Source: Strix aluco (lineage: Eukaryota > Chordata > Aves > Strigiformes > Strigidae). From it: DNA of 64,000 nt. Below are positions 24,388-53,441 of the stretch, piece after piece (position 1 is the first letter of the stretch; each line of letters begins with the position of its first letter). The translations under genes were made by a program, and so were the position numbers. A model generated the notes under the pieces. That model was not told the DNA's origin. It was given only the letters and a program-made list of their open reading frames with translations, and ran no database searches. The DNA lies in contig NC_133931.1 of the NCBI RefSeq assembly GCF_031877795.1, positions 129,432,621 through 129,496,620 on the forward strand. Reading direction: 5' to 3'.

Positions 24388-24665
24388 ATAACCCACATCA
24401 GGTAATCCACCCGGGATAATCCACACCAGATAACTCACCCAGGATAACCCACACCAGGTAACTGACTCACACCAGATAACCCACACTAGGATAACCCACC
24501 TGGGAGAAGCCATGCCAGAATGACCCACCCTGGATAACCCATGCCAGAAAACCCACACGGGATGACCCACCCATGATAACCCATGTGAGCTATCCCATTC
24601 TGGATAACCCATACCAGAGAATCCACACAGGACAACCCACCCGTGGTAATCCACACCAGATTACA
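24388..24665. repeat. Minisatellite B (14/28-base unit)
   Basis: A second tandem array abuts the first. Half-units of about 14 bases (GGATAACCCACAC / CAGATAACCCACCC) alternate to give a higher-order period of about 28 bases, some ten copies in all with substitutions. The minus strand is open for 146 codons (24214-24654) because the period is near a multiple of three; the product is a GLSWVG/WVIL-type repeat and not a gene. Confidence 0.8.
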
Positions 24666-25093
24666 GGCGGTGACAGGCTGTATTACACCAGCAATGTTAC
24701 TCAGACAACTGAGCGCACAGACACACATTCTCTGCAGCAGAAAAAGGTCCGTCTTGTAAACGACAGGACGCTGCCCAGCACGTGCCGTAGTGACCAGTGC
24801 TTTGTGCGTGTCAGGCCTTTATTTGCCTGATGATCACACTTGCAAAAATCATTCCACTTAAAAAGGTTTCACAGATGGGTCCCCTACAACAGCTGTATTA
24901 AAAATAGTAGATTTTATAGAGAATGCTCGGTTAGAAGCCATGGCAGATTACAGTGGTATACACTAAAAACTGGAAAACTGTCTTCTTCTCGGTTGTGTGC
25001 TTCACCACCCTCTTATCTTGTGATGTATTTATACTCCTTGGGGAACAGTTCAATGCTTACATTTTACTAATGGATTGAATGCCTGATACTCAC
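24666..25093. other. Spacer downstream of LRRD1 remnant
   Basis: This stretch holds a minus-strand AATAAA at 24818-24823 (TTTATT on plus), which could be the old LRRD1 poly(A) site. I could not find the last LRRD1 coding exon(s) here. Nothing else is recognised. Confidence 0.4.
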
Positions 25094-27946
25094 CACTCAG
25101 GTCAAGCTGCTGTAGATTTCTTAGTGATGTAATAGATTTGGGGAGCTGGCCGATATCATTATTATTTGCAATTAAATGGACTAAATACTCCAGTTCCCCA
25201 ATGCTGTTTGGAATTTCCTTTAATGCATTCTGAGATACATGCAGTTCCCTGAGGCAAACCAGTTTAGATAGCTCCTCTGCAATTTTAGATAATTGATAAA
25301 TAAAACAGTTCATTTATTTAGATACAACTCTGTCTTCTGTAAAAAGTTTAAAAGGTAACTTTCCTGCAGGCAAAATAAGATTCCATAATTTAATTCCAAA
25401 TAAAAGTTTCTGACCTTTGATTCTAGTGAAATTGGTATTTTCCAATAAAAATATGGATGCTGAGCACAGAAATTTGCAGGGAAGCTTTTTAGACGTGTTA
25501 CTAGAAAGGCAATAAAAAACATGCACTAGTATCTCTATAGCTGGAACTTTGGGAGATGTTCTTTTGGTCATTCTTATCATTAATGAAAAATTTAACAGTC
25601 TAATTTTATTTTCTGTTTTCTTCAGCCCCAAGGTAGTGAAATATGCAATTTTTTTTCTTTTTGGTTCTGTCCTCCCTTTGGTCTTTTCTAATTTTTATTT
25701 TCCTTCTTGGAACTTCAACTGTTTCCAATTATTGTGGAAACTAAAGCTACAGCTCTCTGAGAAATGGATGTAAGATTGCATACTTTTTGCTCCTGGGTCT
25801 GAAGCAAGCCAGCCCTTGGAAAGGATCATAACCACAGTTAAAATATAAAGAAATATGAACCTTCTCTGAAATCAGGTATGAAATACTGATTTTTGCAATT
25901 TCTGGTGAAAAGAGAGATTACTCATCAGGAGATTGTTTTGCTCTGTTCCTTAGTATTAAAAAAAGAAAATAAATTAGACTTTGGATTTTAGAAATGTGAA
26001 GGAATTTTCTCTGTTATAAGAGATCAGGGATGCAGTATAGCTTTTCTTGTTTCAGTTAGTGAAAGTTTAATGAGCAACTAAATAACACACTGTCGATGTC
26101 TCCAGTGAAGAAAGATGACATATTTCAAAAGGAAAAGATCCAAACTGGGTGTTTGGTACATTTAAGTATTTGATCGCTTCCAGATTTCTGATCTGGAAAG
26201 GAATGCTCTTTATTTGATTATTTGAAATGTCAAGTGTTTTCAAACACTTTAAAGAACAGAATTCTTCAGGGAATGAGTCAAACTTATTATGGAGTAACAG
26301 CAGTACCTGAAGAGCCTTCACCTGGGACACCACTGCTGGCATGCTAGTGATTTCATTCTCACTTACATCCAAGTAAACTGATTTTGTAGGGCCACACAAG
26401 CATGCAGAAGATGAGAACAGTTTATTTTTGTTTAACTCTAGATGCCCCAAATCTTTAATGTCAGAAATTCCAGGTATTATTTCTGAAATAGAGTTGCCAC
26501 TAAGATTTAAGGATTTAAGATCAAATAGAGCACACAATGCATTTGGAAACTGAGAGCACACTGCTGAGGTCAGCCTTGGTTACCTATGTACAATTTTGTA
26601 ATTCAGCAGGAATATAGCTTAATGTGTTTGCATAAAACTCTGTTTTGGAGAGGTCTTTTAAATGCAATATTTGTTCATCCAGTGAGTCCAGTCAGTTTCT
26701 ACTTAAAAAAAAAAAAATCTCCTTTTAATGCTTAAGTCTGTGAATATTAGCAGGAAGCTGGATTAATTGATTATTATATATAATTAGATGTTTCAGCATG
26801 GTACAGTTGCAAAGATTATCTGTCATGCTTTTGAATAAATTTTTGCAAGGTTCAGAAACCAAAATTTTGCCAACCAGAAAATCTGCACAGGCAAAAATAT
26901 AAGGTTATTGTTACTAATTGAAAATTCTTGTCATTCCTTAAGCTCTTTAATATCCTTTGGTAAACCTGAATCGAATTCTAACATATGCTTGAGTTTTACT
27001 AGATGAGGAAGGTAGCAAAGAACCCTTGAGAATACTGAGATTGGAGTGGAATGAATGTTGAGTACCTTCAAATTTTTCATGTCTACTATGGTATCTAGTA
27101 AAGTTTTTCTCTTGTTGCCTGCAAGCTCTAAAGTTTCAGGGCTTTCCAATGCAAAAGGAAATTAATCAGTGTTGCAGTGATTGAGAAAGAGTTCCTTAAC
27201 ATTTAGGATCTTTGACAATTCTTTAGGGAGACATGATAGAGAACTGGTTGTGACTGACCTTCAGTACCATCAGTTTATGAAGTATGGATATTTCTGGTGG
27301 CAACAGTGTCAGTCTATTTCTTTCAAGTAACAGGATTTCCAGATCAGTTAGATTACCTGTATTTGAATGCAATGTTTTTATTTGATTGTTGTGTAAGAGC
27401 AAATATTTTAAATTTTGGTTTTCAAAAGCAAGCAGAGGCATGCTCCCTATATCATTTAGTCTGTGTGAAAGTCTCATCTTTTTCTTCAGGCAACATATAT
27501 GTTTATCCATTTTCATCACTTTCAGGATCTATTGCTGCTAGTAATATGTCTGGTCTGGCACCTCCATTGACAGCTTCTGGAAGAACTCGTTTTCAGCTGA
27601 TGTAAGTAGTGTGTGTTTTCTCACACCTGTTTCAGAGACACCTTGAGGCACCGTGGCAGCATTTATCTCAGCTGAGAATTCACATTCATACCTTTTTTTC
27701 AGGTAAATCACTTCTTGATCTATTTTCAGTCATTTTATGGCTTTCCTCATTGCCAGCTGCTTTAGGAACTTTATGTGAAATATCACTCACACTTTTCATA
27801 GTTAGGTTGGCTACTTTAGGATTCCCTGATGAACGTAATGGAGCTTTTCTGGCATCAGTAACAACGGGAATCTCACAAAAGCTTTTGTGTAGTCCTTTAG
27901 TATTTAGACCACTTAGAATTTCATCTTCTTCCTTCTCCAGAGGCAT
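25094..27946 (-). pseudogene. LRRD1: LRRD1 (leucine-rich repeat and death-domain protein 1) decayed remnant
   Basis: Minus-strand blocks line up in order with human LRRD1 as I recall it. 27946-27686 is an N-terminal block ending in TGA. 27519-27223 and 27240-26931 are LRRs (NQNLKYLLLHNNQIKTL, DMKNLKVLNIHSTPI) in different frames, with a stop at 27162-27164. About 26690-26562 has a TAG at 26584-26586, then a frame change. 26561-26067 is the longest LRR block (LKSLNLSGNSISEI, LKTLDISNNQIKSI). 25276-25094 is an open exon with good splice sites (ELSKLVCLRELHVSQN). At least six breaks in a gene that is normally one large exon plus small ones, and no C-terminal exons found. The place between CYP51A1 and KRIT1 on the same strand is the expected one. 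Alternative: sequencing errors, unlikely with so many breaks. Confidence 0.85.
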
Positions 27947-28737
27947 CGTTCATTTTTCTGTGTTGCTAATTGGTTCTTATCAGTATTTTTTAAGAAATCA
28001 AACTGTAAGTGTGAAACCTATGTATAATAATATGTATTAACGTTAGTAGACTGAGCTAGCAATTGTAAGACATCTTGACAAAAATCTAGGCTTATTCCAC
28101 ATTTGTGAACTCCCACTTCTCTGTTAACCCTAAAAAAGGGATTATTTTACTGCAGTGCTTGCTACTTTAATACGTTGTTTCTTCCAGACAATAGACTACA
28201 GATCACAAAACATGTATCAGAAATGTGCGATTTGTTGCTTGACATTTCATAGAATAGCCCAACCTGTCTCAGACAACAGACACTGCTCAGCTTAGAGGAC
28301 GTTCTACAGTTCTCTAGAGCTGTGTTTGCATGTTCTTCCTGCTTTAAACTTTAATTTACTATGTTAAACTTTAGTTCTCCTGCTACTGATGATGTATCAT
28401 CATAAACAGTATTTTCCCAACCTCACTTGACTGCCCGTTGACAAACCAAAGGTATTAGCTGGTCTTTTCCTCTCCCCTTATAGGCAGATTTATACCATCT
28501 TACTCTGTAAGTCTTCAAACACGAGTCCCTCAAATAGATATAAATATTTTCCTAGTTCCTTTAATACAAGTCTTTCTGCTGACAGGGTAAAGTTGTACAA
28601 AATTAATTATAATATCCTTCCCTCATATTAATAAAAAATCTTTAAGGTCAAGCAGAACCTTTGCAGACCATGTATGTCATTTCTGTTGAGCTTGTACCTG
28701 CATTTTTTCAGTAACAACCTATTTTCTGAAGCACATC
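27947..28737. other. Spacer upstream of LRRD1 remnant
   Basis: A/T-rich sequence with no open frame or CpG peak. Any old LRRD1 promoter or 5' non-coding exon would lie here, but I see no clear one. Confidence 0.4.
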
Positions 28738-29314
28738 TGTTGTCCGAAAAGCGGATTTGTCACCCAGTGTGCAATAGGTCAATCATCACACACTCAGGAG
28801 AGGCATTGCTTATTTATTTTATGGTTGCGCAAACCTAGGTGCTCAGTGGTTTCCCACAATCAAGCACACCAAGGGCTTTTCACACTATATTTATACACAA
28901 AACTTGCAGAGTTAGTGATTTTCCAAGTCCATCCTCTCTACGATGATTGGTTAGTAATTTACATACAATTATAATACTGCTGACACAATACTTCTACTAC
29001 TATGCATGCTCAGGGGAAGGGTCTTCACTTGGGCAAGGGTCTTCTTGACCTATAGGCATGATTTTTAGTATTATAATGAGGGTAGTTCAGCTAAGGATAC
29101 CTGGACCTTGAGTTTGCTTGCCAGGTTGGCAATGTACCCTCTTCAAGGTCTAATGGCTCCAGGATGTCCTTGCTCAAAGGCTATCTACTTGCTTTTCTGA
29201 TTAGAGATGCCTGTGGCTTTAACATATACAAAGAACGTCTTTCTTGACCTAAGCATAATATTGCTACGTTGTTCTAAAAGTTTAACCTTCAACAGATCTA
29301 GCCCTGGGCTAACA
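28738..29314 (-). mobile_element. Probable solo LTR of an avian endogenous retrovirus
   Basis: A 577-base unit bounded by TGTTGTCC and GGCTAACA (TG...CA ends with a 4-base inverted repeat). Read on the minus strand it shows LTR order: TATAAATA at 28895-28888, then about 70 bases later AATAAA at 28818-28813, then a short U5-like tail to 28738. No gag/pol/env-like sequence adjoins it, and no clear target-site duplication was found, so it is probably a solo LTR and fairly old. Family is unresolved (ERVL-like or other). Confidence 0.5.
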
Positions 29315-30593
29315 ATGGTAGGGAAACCCTGACTTTCTAGAGTAACTTTTCCCTGTACAAAGCAGCAGCAGGACACCTGGGCTGCATGAGGCGTTCCCCT
29401 CCGGACCAAGGCCTTCCCCTTGGACAAGCCTCTGCCTTCCCCGTGCCGTTGGCAGAACCAGACCTGGAACTCCAACAGCTCCTGGCCAGGGGGAAGCAAG
29501 GCTAGCACCCCTTCTCGGCACCCACCTCAGCCGCCACCACACCAAGACCCACTGCTGCCGAGACAGTGTGGCCTCCCCAGCGCCGCTGCCGCTCCCCTCA
29601 GGACAGCAGCCAATGGTGCCTCCTCCCTGTTGCAGTTGGAGGGTGCGAAGCAGGAACTGGAGCCACCCCAGAGTCCATCAGTTTTAAGGCCAGAGTCCAG
29701 TTTGTTGGTAATGTTTTGCCACGGTTCGGCCTATCACTAACCTCAAATCATGCAGGTTCGCTTCACCACAGCAAAAGGCACCCAGAATTAGCTGAGTCCA
29801 CTCCTCACCCACAGCAAGGCCCGTGCACATAGAGGTGAACAATCCTCAGGTCAGCACGCTAGTCTGATGATTAATTATTCCACTTGATAAAATTGGGCCC
29901 TTTTTCACAGTTTTAGGTTTTCAGTTACTATTTTTGCCTTACATTGCCTGGCTGGAGTATTCCACTCTCAAATCTTTGCTTCATCAGCTATACTGCTACT
30001 CGCTCATAAAAAAAGTGCTTCTTACATAAGCTGTATGAGTTGAGCTGAGTATCTCTTGCTTAAAAAGGCATAATTTTCAGACTTGCCTTTCTTGGAGCTT
30101 GTTTTCAATTTCTTCTGTTTGGTACAGAGAGGAAGGTTGTTACTAGTGCTCTGTCTCTACAGAGCTGGATTTCTCTGTCCCAATTTTTCATTTCCCCACT
30201 TTTAGATGAAAGGATTGTACTCGCCTTTCTTGTCACAGCAACGCAGTGGAAACTCCTACATACCCAGGTGCCAGAAGCCTGCTAGCTGTGTAACCCAGCT
30301 CTCACTACTTAATGACTCCACTGACACGCAATATCTGCAAACTTCTCGTTTGCCATGATTAACAGTTTCCAGTTTTCCCAATGAATTCCCGAGTGGTTCC
30401 CTAGGTGCACTACCTTAATTTGTAGTCACCACGGGACCCTCCCTGCGATCCTCTCTGATGATCTTCCTACAAACCTTGCAAAGATGAGCCTGTTACTGCT
30501 CTTTGGTAATAACACCTGCTTGGTAAGACATTTGATGGCACTTTCATGTTGGCTGCAATAATAAAAACAACAAACATGACTTGTTGCAAACAA
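29315..30593. other. Intergenic stretch between LTR and KRIT1 3' end
   Basis: 29320-29850 is richer in GC, with overlapping opposed open frames of about 80-110 codons and no recognised domain. It may be further old repeat sequence. 29850-30593 is A/T-rich and I see nothing in it. Confidence 0.35.
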
Positions 30594-32253
30594 TTTATTA
30601 GGTAGTAATAAATAAGAATTTAGCAGAAAGAACTATACAGCAATAAGGCATATTAATTGTTAAATATGCAACTGACACATATCTTAACATTTTCCTCTAG
30701 TTTTCTAACAAAGTGCTATGTAGAGAAGTGTATTTCTGATACCGGTGCCACATGATAGCAAGGATGCGCTATGAAGGACCTGACTGTTGCATTATTTACC
30801 TTAAATAAAATCTAACAACCCATGAAGATTTACTGTTATTTATGCCAGTGAAGTTTAAGTAGAAAAGTATAGCTTGCTAAGAAGATTACAAAATATAAGT
30901 CTCCTGTTCCCTTTTTTTAACTGCTTACTACTTTAATTTCTTAAACTGCACTTACTAGTAGTAAGGTATGAGTAAAGTTACTACACAACAGCATAGTTCC
31001 TAACATTTATTTTAACTTTTATTTGAAAACTCAGAGGCAAGTGCTAATTTTTATATTTTAAAACTTTTTTTACAAAATATTGCACACTGTTTTAGCATGC
31101 AGTTTACATGGAAGAAACAGCCAAGTGCACTTAAAACCCTGAAATACAACCAGAAATTTTAAAGATTTGTGTTATGAAGACTATTTTAATGTACAAGGAT
31201 ATGTTTCAGACTGCATATGGTCCCACCTTACACTTGGGATCCAACTTGTTGAGACCCAATCCTGACTCTGCAAAGAGCAGGCAGTATGCGTAATTACACA
31301 AATTGTATCTGACTTCCTTGCAATATAGATCTTCATTCCTGCATCCTGCACTGCTTGTAGCTTCAAGAAACTGAAGCAAGTAATCAGGAGGAAAATTAGT
31401 TTAACAGAAATAACTTTGTACCTCCTATATGAGTGTTCATTACTATGTGTTGCAAGCCAGGGTAAGATTTATTAAACTTTGTGAAGTCCTCTGAATAAGA
31501 TTCATTTGTAAATCTGTATCTCCCTCTCCTCCATATACAGATTTTATATTGCACAGCAAAAGTAAAAATCCATTTTTTTAAAAAAACAAGCACGTTAAAC
31601 ATTTAATATGGCTTCTGAATGATTTAAAGTATTTCCCTTTTGACATCCTCATGCAATATTTTAGAATAAATATGAATACAAAGTATGAGAGAGTTAAGAG
31701 TAAAAATAAAGCCAGCTATAATGTTTGTCTGAAACCAAATAAAAACCAAGAGTTTATCAGAAGTAGTTGCTCAAAGGTCTAACTGGTCTTTTAAGCATAC
31801 TTATTAACAGTGTCTTAAAAATAAAGTGTGTCTGTCTACAAAATACGGTAACATACACAACCTCCTTGATGTTCCACCAAACGACATGAAAGGTAAACAG
31901 GTTAACTGAGACTTGCTTAACGGCACTGGTAGTCCCGGAGTCCTCTGGGAACAAAAGCTTTACTTGATTCATGCTCGTCCATCTCCGTAAACCATTTACA
32001 TTTCATTAGCTTTATTGGTTAAGCTCAAGCCCTACAACAGCTTATATACGAAACACAAAAATATTTATAAAAATAATAGATATGTTATATAGTTTTTTAA
32101 AAAAATAAACCATGCAGCTTCTGTACAAAGTTAAAAACTGTACAAATTGATTTTTCTATTGTGTAAAATTCATGTACATGGAAGTCTTCTATTATGATAA
32201 GTTGTTTTTTGCTTAGCCATCAGATGCTGTTTCATAACTATTGTTCATTTCCA
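30594..32253 (-). other. KRIT1: KRIT1 3' UTR with several poly(A) signals
   Basis: A/T-rich sequence follows the KRIT1 stop (32254-32256). Minus-strand AATAAA occurs at 32011-32016 (about 240 bases past the stop), near 31468, near 31018 and at 30594-30599, so 3' UTRs of about 0.25 to 1.66 kb are possible. The distal end is assumed from the last signal before the A/T-rich composition changes. Confidence 0.5.
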
Positions 32254-50777
<18,524 letters not shown>

Positions 50778-50788
50778 CTATTTTATCA

Positions 50789-52079
50789 CTGGAAACAATC
50801 AATAAACAGGAAGTGAAGGTTCAGTTGAAAAAAAGTTAAAAAAAATCCAACAGCACACTAAACTTCAGCACACAGTAATTATATCCACTGATTCTTTGCA
50901 TTATTTATTGTTCTTTAGCTAGAGCAATACCAATGGCTGATACAATTCTGCTTCCTCTTCATGAAAGGGGAAAATCCTACATCACATTGATTTAATACAA
51001 ATAATCTTGTTCTCTAACTCACTTGTAAAATAAAAATGTGTATTTTCTTCTACTTTGTAACTATTTTCGCCATTTTGCAAGGCAGGCAAAGGATCAAAGA
51101 ATTTTTGGACTCTGAAAAAATATGAAATTGAAAAAGAAAACCATTCTAAACTGACAAGCACTGTAATTTATAAAATGTGCTGTGACAAAGTATTGCATTT
51201 CTGTGAGTTCCACAGGGATTTCAAGAAGATACTTGATCTTCCTTCCTGCCCCCCCCCGGGGAAGTAGAACAGTCTTGCCTACACCCCAAGTAACAAAGCT
51301 GATAAACTATAATATGGATTCATTTATTTAGTTTTACATGAGTGGGGCTGCAAACTGGTGCACAATTCATTCAAACACAGAGCTTCTGAAAGGAGTAAGT
51401 CTTCAGTTTTTGCAAAAAGTGGACATATTTAAGATAAAACTTTGGTTAGCATTCCATTTAACCCGAAGCGACAAATCCGATAGTCATAAAATTTTATGAA
51501 AATGATAAGGAAAACCTCCTAAGGCTAAATCACTTCACATATCAGATTTGAGAAAGAAGATCACGCCTGGTCATTAGCACCTTCCAGGTGACCATTTTCT
51601 TCATCTGCAAATGAACCCCCTTTCACTCCATATTATCAGTAAACACATGCTTTTTACAGGTTAATCCCTCCAGAAGGATTTTTAACGTTACTATTTCTAG
51701 CTTCTTCACCTCTTCTGGGAGAAACAGAGGTCTTCAGATTCCCATGCCCTTGGTCCAGTATTTTTGCTAGGATCAGACTACCTGAAAACATATTAAAAAA
51801 ACCCAACATAAATAACAGCATGCACATTTTCTCCTTAAGATAAATACATTAGTTAATAATTTAATGGTGGTACTTGAACAGTAATATCTGAATAGAAACA
51901 TCCATCGATTTGCATTCTAGTAGCATCTAGAAACATTAAATAAGCAACGTGCTGACTTGTGAGAGCTCATACTTTGGGATACTAAGAGTTTTGAAAGGAA
52001 CAAGAAACAACCATCCATGAAAAAGGCTGCTCCCTGGGTCTCCTTACATGTACCGGGATATAGCGGGTTTGGGGCACAG
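50789..52079 (-). other. KRIT1: KRIT1 5' intronic region
   Basis: Between the acceptor of the ATG exon (50788) and the CpG island. A/T-rich, with a C-run near 51250. Additional non-coding KRIT1 exons may lie here, but I could not fix one with confidence. Confidence 0.4.
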
Positions 52080-53099
52080 GCTGGTGCGGAGGCAGCGTGC
52101 AGCGGGTCAGCTCCCTCTGGCAGTGCTCTGCACTAAACCCAGAGTGGGGTGAGGGTGTCTGGGGAACAGCCAGCCCCGAGAGCTGCCGTACGACTCCAGA
52201 AAACACGCGCAGAGGATGAGGAAGGGCGGGGCTGTGAGGATGTGACAGTGACGACGACCAGCTTGAGAAGGCACCCCCGGTGAACAGACCCTGACCAAAT
52301 CCCGCTGCCAGCCACTCGCCCCCGTCCCAAGGGATGCAGGTTCTAGAGAACGCGCCTCGGCCGGGCCTCTCCCTGCGCCCCCCGACGGCAGCCTCAGCAG
52401 CCCGGGACCCGCCGGGACGAGGCAGCGGGCGGCCCCCCGGGTCACCCGGCCACGCCACCCCTCCCGCCCCGCCGAGCGCCGGACCCGTGGCGGCGGCCTC
52501 GGCCTCCCCCACAGCGCTACCGCGCCTCGGCACGGCGAGACCGCCGCCACGGAGGAGCGCGGCAGGCGGGCAGCAGCCCCGCGCCGCCAGCACCTCCCGC
52601 CCCGGTGGAAGCCGCCCCGCCGCCTCACGGCCGGGAGACGCCCCCCGAACTTTCCCGGTCGCGCCCAGGAGCCGGCCGGGCCCCCGGAGGGTGCTCACGC
52701 CGCAACCCCGCGGAGCGGTAACGCCTCCCACGTCCCCGGGACCGGCCCAGCGCAGCGAGGGGCAGCGCCCCGGCCCCGCTCCCGCCCTCCCTTGCCTTCC
52801 TCGGTGGTGCCGGCCGTCGCCTCCCCCGCCGCATCCTCCCTCCGCGCCCGGAGCCCAGGCCCCGCGCCCGAGACGCGTCCCGCTCCGCCCCGTCCCCGCC
52901 CCGCTCCGCTCCCTCCCCCGGCTCGGCGGATCCGCTTCCCGTCGGAGCCCCGCGGGCCTCGGCTGCCGATGAGTTTCCGGGTCGGCGGCCTGAAGTGCTG
53001 TGCTGGGGCCGCCGCCGGTTGCTGACCGCGAGGGGAGAAAGGGGGAGCGAGACCGGGCGGCGGGCCGGGCCGGGAGCATGAGGCGCTGCTGGCAGGCCG

Positions 53100-53441
53100 G
53101 GAGGCGCTGAGGTGAAGCGGCCGCCCGGGCCCGGGGAGCGCCGCCAGCAGCTGTCAGCGCCGCTGCCGAACAAAGGGGCAGCGAGGCGGCGGCAGCCGCA
53201 ACGCCCTGCCTGCGCGGAGGGAGCCTCGCCGCCGGGCACTCCGCGCTGCTTCAGCCGCCGAGTGACGCCCCCGGCTGCCCGCGGGCCGGAGCCCCCCGCG
53301 GAGCGGGCGCTCCAGAGGGCGCCGTACCCGGAGCGGAGCAGGGGGAGAGGGAGAGAGGAGCGGCCGCTGAGCAAATGGAGGCGCTGGGTGGCGGTCGCGG
53401 AGGCGCCGGGAAGGGCCGGGGAGAGCCCCTGTAAGGAGCCG
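53100..53441 (+). other. ANKIB1: ANKIB1 non-coding first exon (5' UTR)
   Basis: A strong donor (GAGCCG then GTGAGTGCC) ends an exon at 53441 in the CpG island, divergent from KRIT1. This matches the place of ANKIB1, which encodes an ankyrin/IBR RBR-type E3 ubiquitin ligase. The human coding start (MGNTTTKF) was not found anywhere in the window, so the coding exons lie beyond 64000. The transcription start is not determined, and 53100 is only an estimate. Confidence 0.55.
53375..53434 (+). CDS. Short upstream ORF in ANKIB1 exon 1
   Basis: ATG at 53375 in a strong context (A at -3, G at +4) opens a 19-codon frame (MEALGGGRGGAGKGRGEPL) that ends in TAA at 53432-53434, seven bases before the splice donor. 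If exon 1 includes this ATG, the peptide would be translated ahead of ANKIB1 and could lower its expression. No protein function is claimed. Confidence 0.4.
   Translation: MEALGGGRGGAGKGRGEPL

Noticed and set aside
24388-24665. Possible CRISPR-like array
   Set aside because: Repeats are degenerate and contiguous without unique spacers, and the setting is a vertebrate genome; it is a minisatellite.
25094-25276. Intact LRR exon taken as proof that LRRD1 is functional
   Set aside because: Upstream blocks carry several stops and frame changes and no later coding exon was found, so one open exon is not enough.
51982-53079. 365-codon open frame on the minus strand in the KRIT1/ANKIB1 CpG island
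   Set aside because: Arg/Pro/Gly/Ala-rich product typical of GC-rich DNA with few stops; several other frames on both strands are equally open and no family is recognised.
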